47,385 nt of DNA, taken from DAONJL01 sp035405645 [NCBI: bacterium]. Its GTDB lineage: Bacteria; JAGOBX01; DAONJL01. The notes beneath the pieces were generated by a model. That model was given only the letters and a program-made list of their open reading frames with translations. It ran no database searches and had not been told where the DNA came from. Made by a program: the position numbers and the translations under genes. Location: NCBI GenBank assembly GCA_035405645.1, contig DAONJL010000012.1, forward strand, positions 9,579 through 56,963, written 5' to 3'. Positions 26,503 through 36,067 of this stretch are shown here, one piece after another (position 1 is the stretch's first letter; each line of letters starts with the position of its first letter).

Positions 26503-27799
26503 AATAAAACATATAAAATTAAAATGTATAAATTGTAATGCAGAATATGATGCAAAAAGAATAATTTATTCGTGTGAGAAATGTGGTGATTTATTAGAAG
26601 TTTCACATAATCTTGATTTATTAAAAATACATCGCGCAAAAGATTGGCGTGATATATTTGATAAGCGTCTTGGTTCACAAAAATTTCCTTTTGGTTCTGG
26701 TGTGTGGCGTTTTTTTGAACTTATTCTACCAGACTTACCTTTTGATAAAATTATTTCATTATATGAAGGTGATACAAATTTAGCATATTCAAAAAAATTA
26801 AATGAATTATATGATGCAAAATATTTGCATATAAAATTAGAAGGAGAAAATCCGACATTATCATTTAAAGATAGAGGAATGACAGCAGGCGTGTCATGGG
26901 CAAATTTTTTAGGTGTTAAAGCAGTTGCCTGTGCTTCAACTGGTGATACTTCTGCTGCTATGGCTGCTTATGCAGCTAATTCAAATATGAAAGGCATTGT
27001 ATTAATGCCAGAAAATAAAGTATCATTTGAACAATTATCACAACCAATTTCTTATGGAGCTCTTACACTTGCTTTAAAAACTGATTTTGATGGATGTATG
27101 AAACTTGTAAAGGAGTTATGTAAAAGAAATGATATTTATTTATTAAACTCAATGAATTCATTTCGCATCGAAGGTCAGAAAGCAATAATGTTTGAATTAA
27201 TTCAGCAATTAGAATGGAATGTTCCTGATTGGGTAGTTGTGCCAGTTGGTAATGCAGGTAATATTAGTGCATTAGGAAAAGCATTAAAAGAATTTTATGA
27301 ATTAGGAATAATAACAAAAATTCCAAGATTAGCAGGTATTCAAATAGAAAATGCAAATCCATTATATAATAGTTATAAAAATAATTGGGCAGAGCTTGAA
27401 CCAGTAAAAGCAAAAGAAACATTTGCATCAGCAATACGAATAGGTGAACCAGTAAGTTTTAAAAAAGCAGTTAGTGTTTTGAAATGGACTAATGGAGTAG
27501 TTGAACAGGTGAGCGAACAGGAATTGATGGATGCAATGGTAGAAGTTGATAAATGTGGCATTAGTATATGTCCAAATTCTGGAACAGCAGTTGCCGGCTA
27601 TAAAAAATTGCGTGCAAAAAATATAATTAAAAAAGAGGATTTAGTTGTAATTATTTCAACTGCTCATGGTTTAAAATTTTCGCAATTAAAAATAAATTAT
27701 CATCAAAAAAAATATAAAGAAATTTTAACAGATAAAGCGAATCAACCAATTTCACTCGAACCAACAATTGAAGCAATAGAGAAGATAATAAATTCATAA
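26495..27799 (+). CDS. thrC: Threonine synthase
   Basis: ThrC converts O-phosphohomoserine to threonine using pyridoxal phosphate. The 434-residue protein begins with a zinc-ribbon-like segment (Cys11, Cys14, Cys27, Cys30), which marks the plant/archaeal-type class. SFKDRGMT (122-129) holds the cofactor Lys125; [17 protein letters not shown] binds the phosphate, and [16 protein letters not shown] and [15 protein letters not shown] follow. No other threonine gene is nearby. It starts inside csrA (8-bp overlap), so its translation is probably coupled to that of csrA, an unusual link between amino acid synthesis and a global regulator. Ribosome site AGAGAAAG. Confidence 0.95.
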   Translation: MSEIKHIKLKCINCNAEYDAKRIIYSCEKCGDLLEVSHNLDLLKIHRAKDWRDIFDKRLGSQKFPFGSGVWRFFELILPDLPFDKIISLYEGDTNLAYSKKLNELYDAKYLHIKLEGENPTLSFKDRGMTAGVSWANFLGVKAVACASTGDTSAAMAAYAANSNMKGIVLMPENKVSFEQLSQPISYGALTLALKTDFDGCMKLVKELCKRNDIYLLNSMNSFRIEGQKAIMFELIQQLEWNVPDWVVVPVGNAGNISALGKALKEFYELGIITKIPRLAGIQIENANPLYNSYKNNWAELEPVKAKETFASAIRIGEPVSFKKAVSVLKWTNGVVEQVSEQELMDAMVEVDKCGISICPNSGTAVAGYKKLRAKNIIKKEDLVVIISTAHGLKFSQLKINYHQKKYKEILTDKANQPISLEPTIEAIEKIINS

Positions 27800-27826
27800 A
27801 AATAAAAAAGAAAAGAGATTATTTTT

Positions 27827-29266
27827 ATGGAAAATGAAGAAATAAAAATTGAAAAAGTAAATAATCTAAAAAATGGTGATATAATCGGGAAAGATGTGAT
27901 TGTTAATGGAAAAGTAATATTAGAAAAAGGTAGAATATTAGATAAATTATTAATTGACCAATTAATTGAAAATAATGTTCAGGCAGTATATATCCGCACA
28001 AAGCGAGTAGAAAATTTTAGAATAATTCCAATAGAACATATAAAGCCAGGTTTAACCGCAATTGGTCCTTTATCAGACGCAAATGGTAATCCAATATTTG
28101 GCGATGATGTGAGAAAAGTTTTATCTGTTGAAGATATTGCAGCATTTAAAGCACGCGGTGTTAAGTCTGTTCGCATAATACAAAATAAAGCATCGGAATT
28201 ATTATTTCAAACTTATGAGAGAATAGAAAAAAGTTATGAGCGTGAACTTGAAACCAAAAAGAAAAAAATAAAAGAAGAAAGTAGAGTATTATTACAGGAT
28301 TTAGAATTCAAAGAAGATGTAGAAATAAGAAAAAAAATTATGGAGGATAGTAAGGTAATTGAAGAAGAATTAAAAGAATCAATTGTGAGAAAAATACCTT
28401 ATGAAGAACGAGAAAAATTGATAAAAAAAATAATTAAATTATTTGAAAAAGATGAAGAAGCATTAATTTTAATAGATTCTTTATATGAAACTGATTATAA
28501 AGAAGTGTTAAATCATGGCAAAGATTTATGTGACCTTGCAATAAAGTTTGGTAGATATTTGAATCTTGATATTAAAGATTTAGTTGAGTTAGGTTATAGT
28601 GCTTATTTATCTGATTTTAGTTTGATTGAAATAAATGAAAAAATACCAATATTAACAAAAAATAAAAACAAGTCATTAATCATTGCTGAAATTCATAAAC
28701 ATCCATTAATTTCGAGTGAGTATGCAGACAAAATTGGTTTATCACCGCGAGTATGCAGAGCAATTCGAGAACATCATGAACGCGAAGATGGTAGTGGTTA
28801 TCCTTATGGTTTAGATAGTGAAAAAATTAGTTTGTTTGCAAAAATTATTGGAATTATTGATAGTTATATTTCAATGATAAAAAAAAGACATTACAAAAAA
28901 GAAGTTAAAACACCACCTTTAGCATTAAAAGAATTAGTTTTATTATCGAGAAAAAATATATATTCATCTGAACTTGTTGATAAATTTTTCCAGATGTTAA
29001 CAATGTATCCTGTTTCAACAATAGTTCAATTAAATAATGGTGAAATTGGAATTGTTACTCATTTGAATTCTAACTATATGTTTTTACCAAAAGTAACAAT
29101 AATTAAATCAATGAATGGTGATATTTTAGAAAGTCCAAAAAAAGTTGATTTAGTTAAAGATAATTATAAAATTGTTCGAACATTAGATAATGAATCTATC
29201 AAATTAAAAAAGAGTGAAATTTTAGAATTGCTTGTTCAAGGAGAAATATCTTCTTCAAATGAATGA
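27827..29266 (+). CDS. HD-GYP-like protein with degenerate HD site
   Basis: A 479-residue cytoplasmic protein. Residues 15-60 and 70-120 contain a short repeated module, NGKVILEKGRILDKLLIDQL, in the style of domains before HD-GYP proteins. A charged coiled coil follows (about 125-215). From 225 the HD-GYP order is clear: NHGKDLCDLA (His230), IHKHPLISSEYA (His292), EHHEREDGSGYP (His316-His317, GYP 324-326). Where LHDIGK is expected, AYLSDFSLIE is found, so the HD pair reads Ser262-Asp263 and the Gly-Lys is lost. HD-GYP enzymes hydrolyse cyclic di-GMP; without the HD His the metal site is probably impaired, so it may be a sensor or effector rather than an active enzyme. Last codons overlap the MerR-like gene by 8 bp. 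Confidence 0.8.
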   Translation: MENEEIKIEKVNNLKNGDIIGKDVIVNGKVILEKGRILDKLLIDQLIENNVQAVYIRTKRVENFRIIPIEHIKPGLTAIGPLSDANGNPIFGDDVRKVLSVEDIAAFKARGVKSVRIIQNKASELLFQTYERIEKSYERELETKKKKIKEESRVLLQDLEFKEDVEIRKKIMEDSKVIEEELKESIVRKIPYEEREKLIKKIIKLFEKDEEALILIDSLYETDYKEVLNHGKDLCDLAIKFGRYLNLDIKDLVELGYSAYLSDFSLIEINEKIPILTKNKNKSLIIAEIHKHPLISSEYADKIGLSPRVCRAIREHHEREDGSGYPYGLDSEKISLFAKIIGIIDSYISMIKKRHYKKEVKTPPLALKELVLLSRKNIYSSELVDKFFQMLTMYPVSTIVQLNNGEIGIVTHLNSNYMFLPKVTIIKSMNGDILESPKKVDLVKDNYKIVRTLDNESIKLKKSEILELLVQGEISSSNE

Positions 29267-29549
29267 TTTATTCACTATTGATGAAATCAGTTCTATTGTA
29301 AATTTAAAACCAGAATTAATTAAATTTATAGAAAAAGAATTTGATTTACCAGCATATAAAAAAACAGAACCAAAAAAGTATTCTCAGCAAGATATTGATT
29401 TATTAAATAAAATTAAATATCTTTTATTTGAAGAAAAATATACTATTGAAGGTGCAAAACAAAAATTAAAAAATTTTGATTCACAAAAGAATATAAAAGA
29501 ATTTGTAATAAAAGAATTAACTGAAATTGAACAACTATTGGAAGAATAA
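29259..29549 (+). CDS. MerR-type helix-turn-helix protein, short
   Basis: From ATG 29259 this is a 96-residue protein built almost only of the MerR DNA-binding part: FTIDEISSIVNLKPELIKFIEKEF (about 4-27), then YSQQDIDLLNKIKYLLFEEKYTIEGAKQKLKNF, the wing and second helix pair with the typical T-I-E-G-A motif. Full MerR regulators have a coiled coil and ligand domain, which are absent, so it resembles small MerR-like proteins of unknown ligand. An upstream TTG (29232) would add nine residues but lies inside the preceding gene with no ribosome site. The gene overlaps the degenerate HD-GYP gene by 8 bp; the two could form a signalling pair. Confidence 0.75.
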   Translation: MNDLFTIDEISSIVNLKPELIKFIEKEFDLPAYKKTEPKKYSQQDIDLLNKIKYLLFEEKYTIEGAKQKLKNFDSQKNIKEFVIKELTEIEQLLEE

Positions 29550-29570
29550 TTATTTTAAAAGGTGATAATT

Positions 29571-31055
29571 ATGAAAAAAAAATATTTATTTATTCGTAGT
29601 AAATTTATGTTACCATTTTCAAGAAAACTTGGTTTAAAAACAAGAATTGAAGATGGTTATGTTTTAACAGAAAATGATAAAATAATTGAAGTCGGCAAAT
29701 ATACAAATAAAAAAGGCGAGGCAATTTTAAAAAAATATGGTAATGAATTATATGTTATTGGTTCTAAAAAGAAAAAAAATTTTACGATAAATGATTTAAT
29801 TCAGAATAATGCTTGCCTTATGCCAGGGTTTGTCAAAGCACATGGGCATGATCATGAATCACCTATTATTGGTATTGCAAAAGATTGCCCTTTAACTGTC
29901 TGGCTTGATGAAGCAGTTAATGTATTTACTGGCTTTCTTAATGAAAAAAGAAAACAATTAACTAAACGATTTGGCAAATCGCCGAATTTTATTACTTATT
30001 TAAAAGCACGAATAGATGATATTTATTATGGTATAACTTCTTCATTAGTTCATCATTGTAATCATAATAAATATCGAGTTGAGGAAATAGTAGAAGCAAA
30101 CAAAATAATGTACACTAAAATGTTCATTGCAGTTGGTAGTCAGGATAGAAATTATGATAAACGAATTTTAGACATACCACCAGAAATAGCAATTAAACGG
30201 CTTGATGAATATATAAAAAAATTTTCAGATGCACCTCGCACATGGATTATTCCAGGTCCTGACCAATGTTTTTCTAATGGTCCTGAATTATTAAAACTAT
30301 TAAAAAATTGGGCAAAGGAACACAATACTCTAATTCATATTCATAGTTCAGAAGAACCAAAAACAACGCAATGGTTTATTGAAACTTATAAAATGACGCC
30401 AGTTGAATATTTTGATAGTATAAATTTTCTTGATGAAAAAACGATATTAGCACATCAGGTAAATACGACAGAAAATGATTTACAAATATTAAAACGAACA
30501 GGTGTAAAAATAGTGCATAATCCATTAGCAAATACCATCCTTGGTTCTGGTATGCCACCAATTAAAAGGTTTTTAGAATTAGGTATTCCTTTTGTTATAT
30601 CAACTGATGGTTCTGGTAGTGCTGATAATCAAAATATTATTTCTGCTGCAAAATGTGCTGCACAATATCAAAAAGGATTTCATAAAGATGCTGCTATTTT
30701 ACCTGCTGAATTATTACTACAAAAGATTACAATTGAACCAGCAGAATTTTTAGGCTTAAATTGTGGTTCTCTTGAAGCAGGTAAAGATGCTGATATTATT
30801 TTAATTGATTTAACAAGACCAAATTTGATTCCAACTCGATTAGATAATTTAATGGAAAATTTAATCTGGGCTGCTGATGGTAGTGAAGTAAAAACTGTTA
30901 TTGCAAATGGTAAAATACTTAAAGAAGATTATGAATTTATTTATAGTGATTATAAGACGATTTTAAAAGAAGTTCAGGAACTTTCAGAATTATTAATTGA
31001 TTACAAAAAAAAGAGTGGAATAAAAATAACAGGCACAGGTGCACATAAAGAATAA
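29571..31055 (+). CDS. Amidohydrolase, MtaD/SsnA-type nucleoside or nucleobase deaminase family
   Basis: A 494-residue metal-dependent hydrolase of the amidohydrolase superfamily. LMPGFVKAHGHDHES holds the H-x-H metal pair, IHIHSSEEPKTTQW the third His, ILAHQVNTTENDLQIL a fourth, and ISTDGSGSADNQNI the catalytic Asp (canonical G-T-D-G). The C-terminal LNCGSLEAGKDADIILIDL is the usual beta-sandwich return. Family members deaminate adenosyl- and guanine-type compounds or hydrolyse related rings; the substrate cannot be fixed. GTG 29562 lies inside the ribosome site AAAGGTGAT, so ATG 29571 is preferred. The convergent gene beyond suhB encodes a nucleobase permease, consistent with salvage. Confidence 0.82.
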   Translation: MKKKYLFIRSKFMLPFSRKLGLKTRIEDGYVLTENDKIIEVGKYTNKKGEAILKKYGNELYVIGSKKKKNFTINDLIQNNACLMPGFVKAHGHDHESPIIGIAKDCPLTVWLDEAVNVFTGFLNEKRKQLTKRFGKSPNFITYLKARIDDIYYGITSSLVHHCNHNKYRVEEIVEANKIMYTKMFIAVGSQDRNYDKRILDIPPEIAIKRLDEYIKKFSDAPRTWIIPGPDQCFSNGPELLKLLKNWAKEHNTLIHIHSSEEPKTTQWFIETYKMTPVEYFDSINFLDEKTILAHQVNTTENDLQILKRTGVKIVHNPLANTILGSGMPPIKRFLELGIPFVISTDGSGSADNQNIISAAKCAAQYQKGFHKDAAILPAELLLQKITIEPAEFLGLNCGSLEAGKDADIILIDLTRPNLIPTRLDNLMENLIWAADGSEVKTVIANGKILKEDYEFIYSDYKTILKEVQELSELLIDYKKKSGIKITGTGAHKE

Positions 31056-31056
31056 T

Positions 31057-31836
31057 ATGAAACATTTTATAAAAGAGTTATTATTAGAAAGTGGTGAAAT
31101 TTTAAAAAAGCGTTTTATATTAAAAAGTGAAGACCAACTCCGTTTTAAAACACCAAAAGATATAGTAACAACAATTGATATGGAAATTGAGAAAATAATA
31201 ATAAATCGAATAAATCAAAAATGTTGTGATGATATAAAAATAATTAGTGAAGAATATAATCCAACTAACATAGAATTTTTTTTAAATGAAAAATGTTTTA
31301 TTATTGACCCAATTGATGGCACAAACAATTTTATTCACAATATTCCATATTTCTCAATTTCAATTGCATATTCTGAAAAAGGAAAAATCATTACTGGTGG
31401 AGTTTATAATCCTATTTTAGATGAAATGTTTTTAGCAGAAAAAGGCAAAGGCGCTTATTTGAATAATAAAAGAATTTTCGTTTCAAAAACAAATGAATTA
31501 ATAAATTCACTTGTAGCAACAGGTTTTGCTTGTTTACGAAGCAATTTAAAAAAAAATAATTTAGAAAATGTTATAAGAATTTTACCTGTTGTTAGATGTT
31601 TAAGAAGAATTGGTTCTGCTGCTCTTGATTTATGTTATACAGCAGCAGGTAGATTTGATGCGTTCTGGGAATTAAATTTGAATATCTGGGACATTGCTGC
31701 TGGGGTAATAATAGTTGAAGAAGCAAATGGAATTGTTTCTGATTTTAATAATACACAAAACTATATTTTTAAAAAAGAAATATTGGCTTCGAATGGTTTA
31801 ATACATTCTAAAATATTGGAATTATTAAGGAATTAG
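31057..31836 (+). CDS. Inositol monophosphatase family protein (SuhB-like)
   Basis: A 259-residue magnesium-dependent phosphatase of the IMPase/FBPase superfamily. DIVTTIDMEIEK (metal-binding region), IISEEY (about 70), IDPIDGTNNFIHNIPYF (the D-P-I-D-G-T-N core, about 85-100), GGVYNPILDEMFLAEKGKGAYLN, and LNIWDIAAGVIIVEEANG (W-D-x-A-A-G, about 210-227) are all present. Substrate could be inositol phosphate, fructose bisphosphate or 3'-phosphoadenosine phosphate; SuhB members also act in rRNA assembly. An in-frame GTG at 31039 would extend it by six residues into the previous gene, with no ribosome site; ATG 31057 is 1 bp after that stop. Confidence 0.88.
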   Translation: MKHFIKELLLESGEILKKRFILKSEDQLRFKTPKDIVTTIDMEIEKIIINRINQKCCDDIKIISEEYNPTNIEFFLNEKCFIIDPIDGTNNFIHNIPYFSISIAYSEKGKIITGGVYNPILDEMFLAEKGKGAYLNNKRIFVSKTNELINSLVATGFACLRSNLKKNNLENVIRILPVVRCLRRIGSAALDLCYTAAGRFDAFWELNLNIWDIAAGVIIVEEANGIVSDFNNTQNYIFKKEILASNGLIHSKILELLRN

Positions 31837-31854
31837 ATTTTATCATCTCAAAAA

Positions 31855-33229
31855 TTATTTTTTTACTATTCCTCTTTCTTCTGGTGTGCCAGGCAGAATA
31901 TTATCTAAAATAAGACCAGCAATCGCGCCTACAGCCATAGGTGTTGATCCCATATTAATTTAGCAATAGCACTATTACCAAAATAATATGGGTTTGTTTT
32001 ATAAAATTCAGGCATCCATTTACCAACGCCCAAACCAATTAAAAATATAAAACCAATAATCATAAGATTTCTTTGTGAGGTTAAATCGCATTTAGCAACA
32101 GTTTGAATTCCTAATGCACCAATTACACCAAATAATGATATATATGCTCCACCAATAATAGGTGCTGGCATAGTGGCAATAATAGCACCTAATTTAGCAA
32201 AACACGATAAAATTATAAGAACAAAAGCACCAATAAAAACCACATATCTTGATGCTACTTTTGTTATATTTATAAGACCAATATTTTCAGTATAACTTGT
32301 AGTGCCTGTGCCACCAACAATTCCATTTATAATACAACCAAGCCCTTCTGCACCTATCCCTTTGTTTATTGTTTTTTCTGATGGTGCTTCTAAACCTGCT
32401 GCAAAAGAGACAGAATGATAATCACCAATTGATTCTAAAATTGAGGCAAGAAAAGCAGCAAGTAGTGCAAAAATAGCACTTAATTTAAATATTGGTGCTC
32501 CATAAGGAAAAATTCCTGGTAAATGGAACCAATTAGATTGTGCAACTTTTTGAAGTGAAATATAAGCAGGATGTTCTGATGTAAATTTACCTGTTAATGA
32601 AAGAATTAGACAAAGTAAATATACTAAAATTATTGAAAATAAAACAGGAAATAAATTTATTTTTCCTTTAACTAATAATGAAAAAATAAAAATACCAGCA
32701 ACAACTAATAATGAAATAGGCCAGTATTTTGCCGCATTTAAAGAAACTGCTACATCAAATAAACTAAATCCAATTAACATTATAGTTGGTCCAATAACAA
32801 CTGGTGTAATAAATTTTTTTAGTATTCCAACCAATCCACTATAACCTATTATTGTTTCAATTAAGCCCCCAACAATTAGTGCACCTGCAAATGTTTGCAT
32901 TATTGTATAAGATGAACCTTGCTGTGATGTTATTATTGTTATAATTGCAAAAATAGGTGTTAAGAAAGAAAAACTTGAGCCTTGCACAATAGGTAATTTT
33001 GAACCTATTGTTAATTGTAATATTGTTGCCAATCCCATTCCAAGATAAACATTACTTACAAAATTACTTATTTCTAATGTATTTTCTTTACCAAATATAG
33101 CAGGGCCTAAAATAAGTGGAACAAGAGTTGTCGCGCCAAATAAAGTTAATACATGTTGATACCAAGTAATATTGCAATACCAAATTTTGGTTTATCATTT
33201 ATTCCATATTTTAATTTTGTTTCACTCAT
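31855..33229 (-). pseudogene. NCS2 nucleobase:cation symporter (uracil/xanthine permease), broken by two frameshifts
   Basis: Joined in three frames, this region encodes about 458 residues, the normal NCS2 length. Frame one (ATG 33229, ribosome site GGTGAT) reads KYGINDKPKFGIAILLG, then shifts near 33163 within a GG run; frame two continues QHVLTLFGATTLVPLILG and runs to about 31950. There it would end wrongly, but the third frame reads GSTPMAVGAIAGLILDNILP and ends at TAA 31857-31855, the usual C-terminus. The middle has many membrane helices and VQGSSFSFLTPIFAI and GGTGTTSYTENIGLINIT, NCS2 signatures. Both breaks equal one missing G in a G run, so they may be assembly errors. If real, the permease is lost. 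It lies 24 bp after the coiled-coil/TPR gene. Confidence 0.85.
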
Positions 33230-33253
33230 ACTATCACCAATTATTACAATTTA

Positions 33254-34603
33254 TTATAAATAATTTTCAATTATCTTTTTTATTCGTTTATTCTGTTTTT
33301 CTTCTTCTGATAAATTATTTATAAAATTTTTTAATTCGCTATATTTTCCTGATTTAATTAGTATATAGCATTTCAATATTTTATTGTTTATATTTGAAGG
33401 GATTTTTTTTATTGCTTCATTTATTTCTTTTAAGGCATCGTTATATTTTTTTAATTCATAGTAAATAACAGCAAGATTATAATTTGCATCATCTCTATTT
33501 TCTGGTTCATATTCTTTTGCTTTTTCAAATTCTGATATTGCTTTATTTATATTATCTTCATTATAATAATTTTGTCCTGCTGTTAAACATTTTTCATATT
33601 CAATTGTATTAAAATAATTTAATTGTTTTTCAAATTGTTTTATTCGTTCATTTAAGGTATTTATTAGTTTTTCTCTTTCATTTTTTTCTGTATTTAATGA
33701 GACAATAATTAATTTAATATTATTTAATTCAATTTCTAAATTTGATATTTGTTTTTCTTTATTTTCAATTATTGTTTGTAAATTTTTTATTTCTTTTTTT
33801 TGAACTTCATTTTCTTCTTTAATTTTTAAATTTTCCTGAACTAATCCATTTATTTCTTTCTTAAAATTATTTATTTCTTCATTTTTTAAAGATAATTCTT
33901 TTTCTTTATTGTTAATCGAATTTTGTAAATCAGTTATTTGTTTGGTTAATAATTCGATTTTTTTAGTTTGTTCATTTATTTTATTTTCATAAGATGTAAT
34001 AAGATTTTTGTCTTTTGATAATTCATCTTTTATTTTATTTAATTTTTCTAATTCTGCATTTCTATTTTTCTTTTCTTCTTTTAATTCATTTTGATATTCA
34101 TTTATTTGTTGTTTTAATTTATTTATTTCTTCTTTATTTTTATCAATTATCTTTTTTTGCTCATTATTTTCTTTCTTAATTTCATCATATTTTTCCTTTA
34201 AATCATTTAATTCTTTGATTTTATTTGTTAAAGTTTCATTTTTTGTTTTTAATTCTTTTCGCAAATTTTCAAGGTCAAAATTTAATTGAATTATTTCATC
34301 TGATTCATTTATTGTAGTTGATTTGTTTTGTGGTTTTTTATTTATTCCATCTTTTAAATTATTTATTTCTAATTCGAGTTCATTTATTCTTTTCTCTTTT
34401 TCTTTTATTTCTTGTTGTAATTGTTTTATTTGTTGTTCTGATTTTTGTAATCCTAATTTTTCTTTTTGTATTTTTATTTCTTGTTCTAATAATTTTACTT
34501 CTTTTTCTTTATTTAATATTTTTTCATTTGTTGTTTTTTTTTCAACAGCAAATAAATTAAAGTTAATTAAAAAAAATAAAAAAAGTGGCAAAAATAAATT
34601 CAT
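33254..34603 (-). CDS. Exported coiled-coil protein with C-terminal TPR
   Basis: A 449-residue protein. Residues 1-19 are a signal peptide (Leu/Phe core ending NLFA before VEKK). About 20-345 form a nearly unbroken coiled coil of Glu, Lys, Asn and Leu heptads. Residues 350-440 carry two to three TPR units: ECLTAGQNYYNEDNINKAISEFEKA, then DDANYNLAVIYYELKKYNDALKEINEAI. It resembles exported scaffold proteins that extend across the periplasm and then bind a partner through the TPR tip. The architecture is known from CpoB-like proteins of the Tol system, but with a much longer coiled coil, so that comparison is loose. No ribosome site precedes ATG 34603. Confidence 0.78.
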   Translation of the reverse strand: MNLFLPLFLFFLINFNLFAVEKKTTNEKILNKEKEVKLLEQEIKIQKEKLGLQKSEQQIKQLQQEIKEKEKRINELELEINNLKDGINKKPQNKSTTINESDEIIQLNFDLENLRKELKTKNETLTNKIKELNDLKEKYDEIKKENNEQKKIIDKNKEEINKLKQQINEYQNELKEEKKNRNAELEKLNKIKDELSKDKNLITSYENKINEQTKKIELLTKQITDLQNSINNKEKELSLKNEEINNFKKEINGLVQENLKIKEENEVQKKEIKNLQTIIENKEKQISNLEIELNNIKLIIVSLNTEKNEREKLINTLNERIKQFEKQLNYFNTIEYEKCLTAGQNYYNEDNINKAISEFEKAKEYEPENRDDANYNLAVIYYELKKYNDALKEINEAIKKIPSNINNKILKCYILIKSGKYSELKNFINNLSEEEKQNKRIKKIIENYL

Positions 34604-34609
34604 AATAAA

Positions 34610-34638
34610 ATTTTAAAAATAAATATAAAAAAAATCAA
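34610..34638 (-). promoter_or_regulatory. Promoter-like pair ending 6 bp before the coiled-coil/TPR start
   Basis: On the minus strand TTGATT (34638-34633) and TAAAAT (34615-34610) are 17 bp apart, and only 6 bases separate the -10 from ATG 34603, the distance where transcription itself would begin. Confidence 0.35.
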
Positions 34639-34679
34639 GAAAAAAAATAAAGAGAAAATTTTAGAAGAGTAAAGAAAAA

Positions 34680-36059
34680 TTATATATTGAAATTTTTATT
34701 ATTCTTACAATTTTCCAGAAAATTGAAGATAATTATAATTATTATCATTTCAATTCCAAATCTAAATCTATTATTTTCACCAACTTCAAGCAAAAAATTT
34801 ATTATTGAATAATAAATAATTGTTATAATTAAAAATAGGATAATTTCTTTATTTTGAGTGAACTGTTTTTTTAAATATCTCATAAGATAAATAATAATTA
34901 TTATTGGAAAAATAAATAGATTAAAAAAATAAATATTTTGATTAATAAATTTTTTTATAAAAAAATTATCAAAATAAAAAATATTATTATAACAATTAAC
35001 AAAGAAAGAAAACTTTTTTTTGTTATTTTCAAGATGAGGATAAGTAAAAGAAGGCATTGAAAAAATTTTATATGCTTCTATAACATTTGAAATATAATAA
35101 ATCGGAAAATTTTTGATAATTTTAATCGCTAATTCTTTATGTGCTTTTGATATTTCAATCACATTAATATTATGCCAATTATTTTCATTTAAAAATTCAT
35201 ATTTTGAATTCTTATTAAAACCAAATTTTCTATAAGTATTTAATTCAGTATAAAAATGATTTGTATATAAAAAAAATTCTGGTATAAATATTTTTTCTTT
35301 AACCTTATTTGCTTTTGCTTTAGTAAAATTCGTTGTTATGAATTTATATAAATTTAAACCAAGCCATGAACTTGAACCAAAAAAATTATAATAAAAATAG
35401 TTTTTTAAATACCAGCCAACACTAATAAAGGAAATTAATATTGAAATTATTAAGGTTTTTTTCGATATTTTAAAAATATATATTGAATATAAAAAAACGA
35501 TTATTAAAAAAATTAAATGAAATGTAGAGCGATATAAAATCAAAATATTCACAACAAAAATAAAAAGCAGAAAATATTTATTTTGTTTTTTTTCAATAAA
35601 TAAAATTAAAAGAACAAACATTAAAGAAATCAAAAATCCAGTATTTAATGTATATAAATAATAGTGTTCATAAAGAAATATAGCTGGATTAAAAAAAATC
35701 ATTAGTTTTAAAATTATTTTAAATGATTTTAATTTGATTAAATAATTTATTATAAAGAAAAAATTAGTAACTAATAAAGCACCAATTATTGCTTGAATAA
35801 TTTTATAAGCAATTTGTTGATTTGGATAAAAAAGATTTAATATAATTGCATAATAAAAATTATGCAAAGGTGGTTGAGAATGCATTAACCATATATTTTT
35901 AAGACCATTATTAGAAAATAAAAGATGTTTTTCATTTATATTTTGCCAGAAAAAATTCCAATTCTCAGCATATTCAAAATTTAAGAAAAAAAAGAGAAAT
36001 AAACTAAAAACAAAATGAGTAAAAAAAATAAATAGATATTCTTTATTTTTTATAAACAT
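34680..36059 (-). CDS. Integral membrane glycosyltransferase, GT39/ArnT-like
   Basis: A 459-residue polytopic protein with about ten to twelve hydrophobic helices. The first periplasmic loop carries IWLMHSQPPLHNFYYAI (about 57-73), with the H-x-Q-P-P-L-H motif typical of lipid-linked sugar transferases of the PMT/ArnT/GT39 type. A hydrophobic run follows, then a larger loop (about 220-330). These enzymes take sugars from polyprenyl-phosphate donors and put them on lipid A, proteins or glycans at the periplasmic face. The polyprenyl-phosphate sugar transferases at 6720 and 18882 could supply the donor. No ribosome site precedes ATG 36059, and a promoter ends 8 bp upstream. Confidence 0.72.
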   Translation of the reverse strand: MFIKNKEYLFIFFTHFVFSLFLFFFLNFEYAENWNFFWQNINEKHLLFSNNGLKNIWLMHSQPPLHNFYYAIILNLFYPNQQIAYKIIQAIIGALLVTNFFFIINYLIKLKSFKIILKLMIFFNPAIFLYEHYYLYTLNTGFLISLMFVLLILFIEKKQNKYFLLFIFVVNILILYRSTFHLIFLIIVFLYSIYIFKISKKTLIISILISFISVGWYLKNYFYYNFFGSSSWLGLNLYKFITTNFTKAKANKVKEKIFIPEFFLYTNHFYTELNTYRKFGFNKNSKYEFLNENNWHNINVIEISKAHKELAIKIIKNFPIYYISNVIEAYKIFSMPSFTYPHLENNKKKFSFFVNCYNNIFYFDNFFIKKFINQNIYFFNLFIFPIIIIIYLMRYLKKQFTQNKEIILFLIITIIYYSIINFLLEVGENNRFRFGIEMIIIIIIFNFLENCKNNKNFNI

Positions 36060-36067
36060 ATTTTACA

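Noticed and set aside
29232-29258. TTG start for the MerR-like protein
   Set aside because: No ribosome site ahead of it; ATG 29259 begins just before the helix-turn-helix.
29562-29570. GTG start for the amidohydrolase
   Set aside because: It is part of the ribosome site AAAGGTGAT in front of ATG 29571.
31039-31056. GTG start for the inositol-monophosphatase-like protein
   Set aside because: It lies inside the previous gene without a ribosome site; ATG 31057 fits the family start.
34318-34616. Plus-strand open frames opposite the coiled-coil gene
   Set aside because: Low-complexity Leu/Phe/Val complements of Glu/Lys-rich coiled-coil codons.
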